Of a stretch of DNA of 64,000 nt, positions 26,324 through 33,470 are shown one piece after another. Location: the NCBI RefSeq assembly GCF_018835585.1, contig NZ_JAHGVE010000009.1, positions 120,991 through 184,990 on the forward strand, written 5' to 3'. This stretch comes from Pelorhabdus rhamnosifermentans (GTDB lineage Bacteria > Bacillota > Negativicutes > UMGS1260). Within the stretch, counting starts at the first letter, position 1; each line of letters starts with the position of its first letter. Below the pieces are notes generated by a model, which was given only the letters and a program-made list of their open reading frames with translations, was not told the origin of the DNA and did not search any database. A program made the position numbers and the translations under genes.

Positions 26324-26512
26324 ATGGAACGGAAGTATGATGTTACATACAAATTTAGAAAAGCTGTTGTTCACGTCGTAGCTCCTGCAGCGATGACGGA
26401 AAAGGAACGGTTGAACCGAGTTTGCGAATTTCATCATGCCGCTTGGGAGGCATGGAATTCACTACCGGAGCAGAAACGTCTTGAAATTAATGCAGCTTGT
26501 AAAAAAGGGTGA
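26324..26512 (+). CDS. Small basic protein in the sigK element; candidate recombination directionality factor
   Basis: Encodes 62 residues from ATG 26324 (GAGGTGATTCG upstream; an earlier ATG at 26306 is less well placed). The sequence starts MERKYDVTYKFRKAVVHVVA and carries an LNRVCEFHHAAWEAWNSL helix. It is divergent from the recombinase across a 166-base shared promoter region. In C. difficile a small skin-encoded protein (CD1234) is the directionality factor that lets the recombinase excise. Size, position and orientation fit that role here, but no sequence-level homology is claimed. A 10-codon frame (26519-26551) follows directly and is probably a remnant. Confidence 0.65.
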   Translation: MERKYDVTYKFRKAVVHVVAPAAMTEKERLNRVCEFHHAAWEAWNSLPEQKRLEINAACKKG

Positions 26513-26577
26513 ACCTTATGTCTAGACCTGTAAATTCTCGTTTAGATTAATGAAGTATGGAAGTAGAAACTTTTTTG

Positions 26578-27029
26578 TTAGTCACTCTCTAGAAATGCGA
26601 CGGGTTGATTTAACTTTATTAGTGCAAGGGGGGATAGCTTCAGTGTTCGATTCGGTTGCCTGGATCCTCCGTATACAAAGGAATATTGCAAAAGTCTTTT
26701 ATCAAATATAGTTGGAATATTTAAGCCGACCATGGGGGTGTCGCCAGGATCAAAACCCGTGATTTTACGGATCTTGTCCTTATTTGCCAGTTTAGCTTGA
26801 GAAACATTGACAATTTTTGCAATGAGTTCAAAGTCAATACGACTACGGCTTCCTGAGAAAATGATTGAGAAATATCCCTTGTCAGTTTTAGTAATTAAAG
26901 TGGGCGCAGTCTGTCCGGCTTCAATTCCGAAGTATTCAGCTCCTTCAGTTGCTGAGTAAATTTGTTTTTCGTGGAATATAAATTCATAACAAAATTGGAC
27001 TTTTCCAAAATGTCTTTAATGATATCCAT
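26578..27029 (-). pseudogene. YbaK/EbsC-type aminoacyl-tRNA deacylase, frameshifted
   Basis: On the minus strand AAGGAG precedes ATG (27029-27027), giving MDIIKDILEKSNF. The frame then shifts and continues as YEFIFHEKQIYSATEGAEYF with later GYFSIIFSGSRSRIDFELIA, KDKIRKITGFDPGDTP and VYGGSRQPNRTLKLSP, the order and wording of a YbaK deacylase domain. The shift is at a T-run (AATTTTG, 26991-26994). One extra T would give 453 bases, an uninterrupted 150-codon gene of normal family length. Such enzymes clear mischarged tRNA. No start codon serves the second frame, so the gene is inactive unless frameshifting or a sequencing error is involved. Confidence 0.8.
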
Positions 27030-27154
27030 TTTAAGGCTCCTTACAGTTTTGGTTTATTTTAGCATAATTAACAATTACTTTGTTTATTTTTTTAGCTATT
27101 GTAGAAGTTTAGTTGATGCGGTTTTAGGCGTTGATCGGTTTCTTTGCATGGAAA

Positions 27155-27190
27155 AGCCAGAGTATTTCCCTACGATAAGGAATCTCTGGC
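27155..27190 (-). terminator. Hairpin downstream of the 27226 gene
   Basis: GCCAGAG and CTCTGGC with an inner GGAAT/ATTCC stem form a hairpin. On the minus strand it is followed by TTTTCC, so it probably ends the transcript of the small gene at 27226-27357. Confidence 0.5.
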
Positions 27191-27225
27191 AAACTGTTGG
27201 ATACTGAGCGGTTAGGCATGATATT

Positions 27226-27357
27226 TTATTTTGAATTTTTCTCTTGTTTAGGATAGACAGAATTTTTAATATCGGGTGGTGCAGCTTTACCATTTAATTG
27301 TGAAATGACATGTGTTGCGCGATCAAATTTTTTGGTTTGGTCATTTGCTTTTTTCAA
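27226..27357 (-). CDS. Unknown 43-aa Lys-rich protein in the sigK element
   Basis: A very strong ribosome site, AAGGAGGTGA, stands five to seven bases before TTG 27357 on the minus strand. The frame encodes 43 residues beginning (M)KKANDQTKKFDRATHVISQL and ending in a Lys-rich tail. No family is recognised. The longer frame from 27411 would read through the ribosome site and is not preferred. It is one of two small cargo genes of unknown role. Confidence 0.6.
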   Translation of the reverse strand: MKKANDQTKKFDRATHVISQLNGKAAPPDIKNSVYPKQEKNSK

Positions 27358-27625
27358 AGAAGTCACCTCCTTAGCGTAGTTTTTCCAAAATCTTTGGATC
27401 ATTATTCGCAAAATATCTTCCTGAAAAATGGATATAACGAATTGAGAGTATCTATTGTGTGAACTAATGATATTAATAAGAGTGAGGTTGATGATATTAT
27501 TATTCGTTGATTTATTTGGTATTAAAAAAAATTTAAAAATTTAGCTGATTTATGTTAAGTTTTTCTTAATTTATATCGATAATATAGGAAATAAGTCCTG
27601 TTGATAGCCAAGGAGGGCGATTAAT

Positions 27626-27775
27626 ATGATTTTAAAAGTAGAACTTTCACAGCCTATATTTGACAACTATAAGCGTGAGCCTCAGACATCCAAGGATGGA
27701 GTAAAAAAGAAGAACACGAATTCATTTGCAAATGTCTTGGAAAATACAATTAAATCAAAATCTACTGGCAGTTAA
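27626..27775 (+). CDS. Unknown 49-aa protein in the sigK element
   Basis: AAGGAGGGCG precedes ATG 27626. The frame encodes 49 residues beginning MILKVELSQPIFDNYKREP and ending in a Lys/Ser/Asn-rich tail, predicted soluble. It is divergent from the 43-aa gene across 268 AT-rich bases that show no other gene. No family is recognised. It lies 168 bases inside the right junction. Confidence 0.55.
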   Translation: MILKVELSQPIFDNYKREPQTSKDGVKKKNTNSFANVLENTIKSKSTGS

Positions 27776-27923
27776 GTTTTATAGAACCAATTTCTGTTAA
27801 CTTGGGCTTTGGTTAGAAAAGCATTGGTTATGATAGTGCCGCTGGTGTCGAGCGTTCAACCATGATTTTTTCGGTGTTTAGAAAGAATTTGCGATAAGTT
27901 AGGTGACAAGCATAGAAAATGAT

Positions 27924-27952
27924 ACAGATAAACTGACAAAGGGAATGAGATT
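27924..27952. other. Right attachment site of the sigK element
   Basis: ACAGATAAAC (27924-27933), ten bases, then the core AATGAGATT (27944-27952). The arm is inverted relative to the left site, so the excised circle would carry a near-symmetric site: ACAGATAAAC, CAAAG, core, CTTTG, GTTTATCTGT. Confidence 0.8.
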
Positions 27953-28222
27953 ACGTTGATTGATGTGCTTGGAACTGCGCCTGATGTTGTGGCAGACGCA
28001 GTAGAAAATCAGTGTGAACAGGAACGACTGGGGCGGCAACTGAATAAATTGAGCGGTAGGGAAAAGTGGGTGCTTGAAATGCGTTTTGGTATGCCCGGGG
28101 GGGCTAAAAAAACGCAGCGTGACATTGCTAAATTGCTGGGAATATCTAGAAGCTATGTTTCACGCATTGAAAAACGGGCGATAAATAAGCTAGGGAAGCA
28201 TATGTCAGCAGAAGAACCTTAA
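27944..28222 (+). CDS. sigK: SigmaK, C-terminal part (completed only after excision)
   Basis: Read in frame from the core, this encodes NEITLIDVLGTAPDVVADAV, then LSGREKWVLEMRFGMPGG and region 4 (KKTQRDIAKLLGISRSYVSRIEKRA), 92 codons ending at TAA 28222. It corresponds to SpoIIIC of B. subtilis. The first start codon available without excision is TTG 27956 with no ribosome site, so it is probably not made alone. After excision the complete gene would be 232-236 codons, close to the 241 of B. subtilis pro-sigmaK. Confidence 0.92.
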   Translation, partial: NEITLIDVLGTAPDVVADAVENQCEQERLGRQLNKLSGREKWVLEMRFGMPGGAKKTQRDIAKLLGISRSYVSRIEKRAINKLGKHMSAEEP

Positions 28223-28271
28223 TTATCCCGGATGTGCGATCTGTAAATGTAAAATAGAATACGAAGCATAC

Positions 28272-28314
28272 AAAAAAAGGCGGGTATCTTTTGATAGAAG
28301 AACCTGCCTTTTTC
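28272..28314 (+). terminator. Bidirectional terminator between sigK and rubrerythrin
   Basis: AAAAAAAGGCGGGT and ACCTGCCTTTTT around a loop, with A and T runs on both sides; it serves both convergent genes. Confidence 0.85.
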
Positions 28315-28325
28315 TATGTTTACAA

Positions 28326-28910
28326 TTAATAGGTTTCAACAAAGACTTCAAAGTAGCCTTGTGGATGGGCACAAGCCGGGCAAGTCTCCGGGGCAGTGTT
28401 GCCTTCATGAATATAGCCGCAATTATTGCATTTCCAGCGCGTGGTGCCTACTTTTGTGAAGGTCTGATTATTGACTAGATTGTCATGGAGTTTATTAAAT
28501 CGTTCTTCATGATGCTGTTCTACTGTGGCGATTTCTCTAAATACCGTTGCAATCAGGTTAAATCCTTCTTCTTGGGCAACATCTGCAAAATGAGGATATA
28601 ATTTACTCCATTCTTCATTTTCACCAGCCGCAGCAGAAACTAAATTTTCTTTCGTGTTGCCCAGGGCGACAGGAAAATCTGCCTCGATGGTTACCGTTTC
28701 CTTATTCAGACTTTCTGCCAAAAATTTAAAGAACCGTTTGGCATGTTCTTTTTCATTGTCGGCAGTTTCCGTAAAGATGTTGGAAATCTGTACGTAGCCT
28801 TCGTTTTTGGCTTTAGATGCATAATAAGTGTAACGATTTCTAGCTTGAGATTCACCTGCAAATGATTTCATTAAATTTTCAGATGTTTTTGTACCTTTTA
28901 AGGATTTCAT
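28326..28910 (-). CDS. rbr: Rubrerythrin
   Basis: Encodes 194 residues from ATG 28910 (GAGGAGG upstream on the minus strand). The four-helix diiron domain has ExxR/ExxH pairs (FAGESQARNRYTYYASKA, TADNEKEHAKRF, EIATVEQHHEERF). It is followed by a C-terminal rubredoxin-like FeS4 site (CNNCGY, CPACAHPQGYF). It acts as an NADH-linked peroxidase in anaerobes. It is a single-gene unit. Confidence 0.95.
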   Translation of the reverse strand: MKSLKGTKTSENLMKSFAGESQARNRYTYYASKAKNEGYVQISNIFTETADNEKEHAKRFFKFLAESLNKETVTIEADFPVALGNTKENLVSAAAGENEEWSKLYPHFADVAQEEGFNLIATVFREIATVEQHHEERFNKLHDNLVNNQTFTKVGTTRWKCNNCGYIHEGNTAPETCPACAHPQGYFEVFVETY

Positions 28911-29119
28911 AGTAAAACCTCCTCGCACATGTAATTTGTTAATAGCAAAAATTGTAACATTTAACTTATTCTTTGCGAAACATTGAAATCCTATGAGAAA
29001 AAAATTTGTTATTTTATAGTTTACGCATTGGTCGCAAGAAGAGCCTTAGGCAGGATTATGTTTTTTTATTGTGGAATGAATGAAAACAGTGTTAGTTGAT
29101 CCTGTGGAGGTGTTCTGAC

Positions 29120-30298
29120 TTGAAAATATTGCATACAGCAGATTGGCATATAGGTAAGATTGTGAATCAAACGCATCTGACAGAAGATCAGAATTTTGTA
29201 CTTCATTCATTGATTGAGCTGATTCAAAGTGAAAAACCGGATGTGCTTGTGATAGCAGGTGATATCTATGATCGGGCCATACCTCCTGTTGAGGCTGTTG
29301 ATTTATTAGATGATGTATTGAGTAAGGTTTTGCTGGAATTAAAGGTGCCGGTGCTGATGATTGCGGGCAACCATGATAGCCCTGATCGTTTAGGTTTTGG
29401 CAGTCAGTTGTTAAAGGCCAAGGGGCTGCATATTGAGGGGCGATTTCAAAAAGAGTTACAGCCCGTTGTTTTAACAGATGAATATGGGCCAGTCAATTTT
29501 TATTTAGTTCCTTATGCACCGCCGGCGATTGTGCGTGATATTTTAGGGAGGGACGATGTAGTCAATCATGACACAGCTATGCAGGCTGTCATCGATGTGA
29601 TTGAAAAGCAATGGGATCCGAAGGCGAGAAACGTGCTTGTGACGCATGGTTTTGTGCGAGGCATGGCCGACTTAGAATATAGTCAGTCGGAAAAGTCTCT
29701 TTCCACGTTGGAGTCGCTAGGTGGAGCCGATTATGTTGATGTAAATCGTTTCAGAAGATTTACTTATACGGCACTGGGGCATTTACACGGACCACAAACA
29801 GCAGGTTGTGAGCGAGTGAGGTATGCGGGATCACTGCTTAAATATTCTTTTTCTGAAACGAATCAGCATAAATCTGTTACACTGGTTGAATTAGGGGCCA
29901 CAGGGGACATTACTTTAGAATGTAAAGTTCTTACGCCTCGGCGGGATATGAGAAAAATCAAAGGGCAGTTGCACCAGTTGCTGGACCCTGCCGTTTATAC
30001 AGGAACGACTGTTGATGACTATCTTCATGTTACCTTGACTGACGAGGGCGAACTAATGGAGCCTATGAGTAAGCTAAAGTCTGTTTATCCCAATGTTCTT
30101 TCGCTGGAGTATGAAATCAAGGAACGCTGCGCAGGCGAAGATAAGACATCAGCTGGTGCAGAATATAAACAGCAGTCGAAATTAGAACTTTTCAAAGACT
30201 TTTATTCAGATATAACGGGACTTACCTTTGATGAATGCAAGACGGCGATTGTGGCGGAAGCGATTGCTGCAGTGGACGCAGAAGACAGGGGGCGCTAG
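29120..30298 (+). CDS. sbcD: Exonuclease SbcD (Mre11-like nuclease)
   Basis: Encodes 392 residues from TTG 29120, which follows GGAGGTG with normal spacing and gives the family start KILHTADWHIGK. Phosphoesterase motifs are ADWH, GDIYDR, GNHDSPDR, VTHGF and GHLHGP. With SbcC it cleaves DNA hairpins and blocked ends. The next gene starts 2 bases behind it. Confidence 0.93.
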   Translation: MKILHTADWHIGKIVNQTHLTEDQNFVLHSLIELIQSEKPDVLVIAGDIYDRAIPPVEAVDLLDDVLSKVLLELKVPVLMIAGNHDSPDRLGFGSQLLKAKGLHIEGRFQKELQPVVLTDEYGPVNFYLVPYAPPAIVRDILGRDDVVNHDTAMQAVIDVIEKQWDPKARNVLVTHGFVRGMADLEYSQSEKSLSTLESLGGADYVDVNRFRRFTYTALGHLHGPQTAGCERVRYAGSLLKYSFSETNQHKSVTLVELGATGDITLECKVLTPRRDMRKIKGQLHQLLDPAVYTGTTVDDYLHVTLTDEGELMEPMSKLKSVYPNVLSLEYEIKERCAGEDKTSAGAEYKQQSKLELFKDFYSDITGLTFDECKTAIVAEAIAAVDAEDRGR

Positions 30299-30300
30299 GA

Positions 30301-33300
30301 GTGAAACCGCTTAAATTGAAAATGACAGCTTTTGGCCCTTATGCCAAGGAACAGGTGATTGATTTTACAGAACTCGGGGCTCATCAGTTGTTTGTTATTA
30401 CAGGGGATACAGGTGCTGGAAAGACGACGATTCTGGATGCTATTTCCTATGCTCTGTATGGTAGAGCCAGTGGTCGTGACCGAGATAATGACAGTTTGCG
30501 CAGCCATTTTGCTGAATTCGATTTACTGACGTCGGTTGAACTTGATTTTGAAATTGGCGGCGAGCGATATTGGATTCGGCGCTTGCCTAAGCAACAGAAA
30601 GCGAAGTCTCGGGGCACGGGCTTTACGGAGCAAAATGCAGAGGCTGAGCTTAAGTTTTTTGATGGACAAACCTCTGTTATAGCGGGTGTGACAGAAGTTA
30701 ATAATAAGATGATCGCGCTCATGGGGCTGACTTATGAACAATTTAAACAAATTATTATGATTCCTCAGGGGGAGTTTCGTGAACTCTTAACGGCAGATAG
30801 CAAGGCGCGGCAGGATATTTTGCAGAAAATTTTTGGTACGGAAAGTCTACGCCGCATTCAGGAATTACTGGAGAATAAGGCGACAGCATTAACACGAGAG
30901 GTGGCTGTTTTAAGTAATCAACGTGATGAGTTTATTCGAAGTATCGATGGTAGTTGTTTTGTTGAACTTCAAGAACTCCTTGCACGTGATGCCTATGCAG
31001 TACCCGCTGTTCTTGCCGCATTAACGAAAGCTATTGCGTCAGATGAGGCAGCGGCTCAAAAGCTCCAAGCCGGAATTGTTGACAAGGAAAAAGCTCTTGC
31101 TGACAAGCAGGCGGAGATTTTCCGTGGGCGTGAAATAAATGGTAAACTCCTGGAGCGCGATGAAGCACTGCAAAAAAAGCAGTACTTAGTAGCTCGTCAG
31201 ACTGAAATAGAGCACAAGAAAAACAAGCTGACGAATGGTAGAAGGGCATTAAATTTACAAACTGTGGACAGGGAGTGCCAAAGCCGTAATCGTGTTGTTC
31301 AAGATAAAAAAAACCAGTTAGAGAAGGCGCAGAGTCAAGTTGTAGCGGCTGTAGCGGCACGAAATGAAGCCGAACAGTTGTACCGATTAGAAAAGGATAA
31401 AGAGGCTGAGAAAAATAACCTGTTGGCAGAGATGACTCGCCTTGAGGGACTGCGTGCTAAAGTAGCTGATTGGGATGTTAGGCAGAGACAGGTTGTAACA
31501 TTACAGTCAAAATTGATAAAGGTAAAACAAGATAAAGAAAAAGCCGAAATTTTATTACAGGAAAACCGCACCAAATTGATGGTCTGTCAGGATGATTTAA
31601 ACAAGGCTCAAGCCGATGCTGTCAAATTTGTTCAATTAACACTGGCGCTGACTGAAGCGACTGAGCGTTACACAAAGGTCCAAATGCTAGAGCAGGAAAA
31701 CAAGCAGTTAGGTGTGCTCCGATTGATCTATAGCCAAGGACGTCATGAAGAGAATGAGAAACGGAAAGACTATGAACAGGCTCAGTTAAATTATGAAGCG
31801 GCACAACGTGTTTTTCTCGAAGGGCAGGCGGGTCAATTAGCGGCGCGTCTTATTTCGGGTCAGCCATGTCCTGTATGTGGTTCGATAGAACATGTTCGTC
31901 CGGCTGTTATGCAGGGGAATATTCCTGATGATTTGGCACTGAAAAAATTAAAGAAAGTGGAAAAAACAGCGCAAGCGGCTTGGGAAAAGGTCAATCAAAA
32001 GTATCAACAAGCGCAGGTAAGAGGTAAGTCGCAAAAGGAAATTGTTGAGCGGCTGAAGCAGGAACTTGATGCTCTTGTGGACGAAGATCTTAGCAGTTTA
32101 GACAAGGAACAATTAACAAGCTATCTTGCAAATACAGTACCGAAACTCAAAGAGAGAATGACCGAACTTTCTCGCCTGAGGGAAAAGCTTGCAGCTCATA
32201 ATAAGCCAGAACAGGCGTTGCGGGATCAGTTGATTAAAATTAATAGCGATATACTCGACATGGAAAAGCAAGTTACTACTTTAGGTGAGGAATATACACA
32301 AGCTTTTTCTGAATTTCAGAGTACTCAAATTTTAGTAGAAAATTTATCAGGAGAATTAGAACCTGCTATTCGTTCGACAGCTAAGCTGGAACAGGCCATT
32401 CAGCAGATAAAAAGCCAGTTCGATTTGTTAAAGAGCAGACTGGAGCAAGCGGAGCAGCGCATGACAGCAAGTAAAGTTGATTATGCTAAAAAAAGCTCTG
32501 AAAAAGAAGGGGCTTTGGCCACTGTAGCAGAAGCCCAGAATGAAGTAGAATTGGCTGAAAAACGATTTTTGGCGGCTCTCGTTGCGAGTGGATTTGATGG
32601 GAAAGACGATTATGAACAAGCGAAGCTTGATGAATCCGCTATTCAAGCTTTAGATAAAGAAATTGCGGCTTATTACGAAGAACTTCGTTCAGTGCAGGAT
32701 CATTGGACGCATTTGGAGCAGCAAGTAGCAGGACTACATGTAGTGCTTATTGAACAGCTGGAAGTCGAGCGGTTGGCTTTAGAGACTGAAAAAAGTCGGT
32801 TAAGTGAGCTTAGGACAACTGTTTGGACGAGAAAATCACTGAATCAGAAGCTATTTGAACGCATCATCAAACTCAATACACAGATTGAAAAGCAAGAAGA
32901 GCAGCACCAGTTAATTGGTCATTTAGCGCGAATTGCCAAAGGCGATAATGCGCAGAAGGTTAGTTTTGAACGCTATGTACTTGCGGCATTTTTTAATGAT
33001 ATTATTCATGCTGCCAATATTCGTCTGGATACCATGACGGGCGGGCGGTACCGCATGAATCGTATTGTGGAAAAAGGCAAGGGAAGTGGCCAAAGCGGCT
33101 TGGAAATTGAAGTGTTTGACTATTATACAGGTCAAGCTCGCCATGTGAAAACTTTGTCAGGTGGAGAAAGTTTTAAGGCGTCCTTGGCGCTTGCTTTAGG
33201 GTTGGCAGAAGTCGTGCAATCTTATGCTGGAGGTGTTAGTCTGGAAACGATGTTTGTTGATGAGGGATTTGGCACGTTGGACCCGGAATCACTTGATCAG

Positions 33301-33447
33301 GCCATTCAATGTCTCGTTGATTTGCAGCATTCAGGTCGCTTAGTCGGCATTATATCGCATGTACCGGAGCTCAGGGCTAGTGTCGATGCAAGACTCGAAA
33401 TTGAGGCTGGAAAAGATGGCAGCAGCGCGCACTTCTGTGTGTTGTAG
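30301..33447 (+). CDS. sbcC: Exonuclease SbcC (Rad50-like ATPase)
   Basis: Encodes 1048 residues from GTG 30301. The ATPase halves are at the ends: Walker A GDTGAGKTTILDAI near 37-50, and signature LSGGESFKASLALALGLAEV with Walker B MFVDEGFGTLD near the C-terminus. The middle is long coiled coil with the CPVCG zinc hook. It is the partner of SbcD in hairpin and double-strand-end processing. Confidence 0.95.
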   Translation: MKPLKLKMTAFGPYAKEQVIDFTELGAHQLFVITGDTGAGKTTILDAISYALYGRASGRDRDNDSLRSHFAEFDLLTSVELDFEIGGERYWIRRLPKQQKAKSRGTGFTEQNAEAELKFFDGQTSVIAGVTEVNNKMIALMGLTYEQFKQIIMIPQGEFRELLTADSKARQDILQKIFGTESLRRIQELLENKATALTREVAVLSNQRDEFIRSIDGSCFVELQELLARDAYAVPAVLAALTKAIASDEAAAQKLQAGIVDKEKALADKQAEIFRGREINGKLLERDEALQKKQYLVARQTEIEHKKNKLTNGRRALNLQTVDRECQSRNRVVQDKKNQLEKAQSQVVAAVAARNEAEQLYRLEKDKEAEKNNLLAEMTRLEGLRAKVADWDVRQRQVVTLQSKLIKVKQDKEKAEILLQENRTKLMVCQDDLNKAQADAVKFVQLTLALTEATERYTKVQMLEQENKQLGVLRLIYSQGRHEENEKRKDYEQAQLNYEAAQRVFLEGQAGQLAARLISGQPCPVCGSIEHVRPAVMQGNIPDDLALKKLKKVEKTAQAAWEKVNQKYQQAQVRGKSQKEIVERLKQELDALVDEDLSSLDKEQLTSYLANTVPKLKERMTELSRLREKLAAHNKPEQALRDQLIKINSDILDMEKQVTTLGEEYTQAFSEFQSTQILVENLSGELEPAIRSTAKLEQAIQQIKSQFDLLKSRLEQAEQRMTASKVDYAKKSSEKEGALATVAEAQNEVELAEKRFLAALVASGFDGKDDYEQAKLDESAIQALDKEIAAYYEELRSVQDHWTHLEQQVAGLHVVLIEQLEVERLALETEKSRLSELRTTVWTRKSLNQKLFERIIKLNTQIEKQEEQHQLIGHLARIAKGDNAQKVSFERYVLAAFFNDIIHAANIRLDTMTGGRYRMNRIVEKGKGSGQSGLEIEVFDYYTGQARHVKTLSGGESFKASLALALGLAEVVQSYAGGVSLETMFVDEGFGTLDPESLDQAIQCLVDLQHSGRLVGIISHVPELRASVDARLEIEAGKDGSSAHFCVL

Positions 33448-33470
33448 CCTTTCAAAGAGAGGGGGGAAAT

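Larger units (their letters stand above)
24537..27943. mobile_element. sigK intervening (skin-like) element, 3407 bp
   Basis: The sigK gene is split between codons for KEGNEI on the left and TLIDVL on the right. Both junctions carry AATGAGATT in the same reading phase (24537-24545 and 27944-27952). Deleting from one copy to the other removes 3407 bp and joins the halves in frame, recreating KEGNEI-TLIDVL as in intact SigK proteins. Inside are a large serine recombinase gene, a divergent 62-aa gene, a broken ybaK-like gene and two small unknown genes; no phage structural genes are seen. B. subtilis and C. difficile have larger elements at the same gene with the same logic: excision in the mother cell only. 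Confidence 0.93.

Noticed and set aside
26962..27207. 81-codon plus-strand frame inside the sigK element
   Set aside because: It is antisense to the start of the YbaK-like pseudogene, has no ribosome site and shows no family pattern.
24105..28222. sigK halves as ordinary decayed pseudogene fragments
   Set aside because: Both parts retain full conserved regions, the junction repeats are in the same phase and a SpoIVCA-like recombinase sits between them, so programmed interruption is the better explanation.
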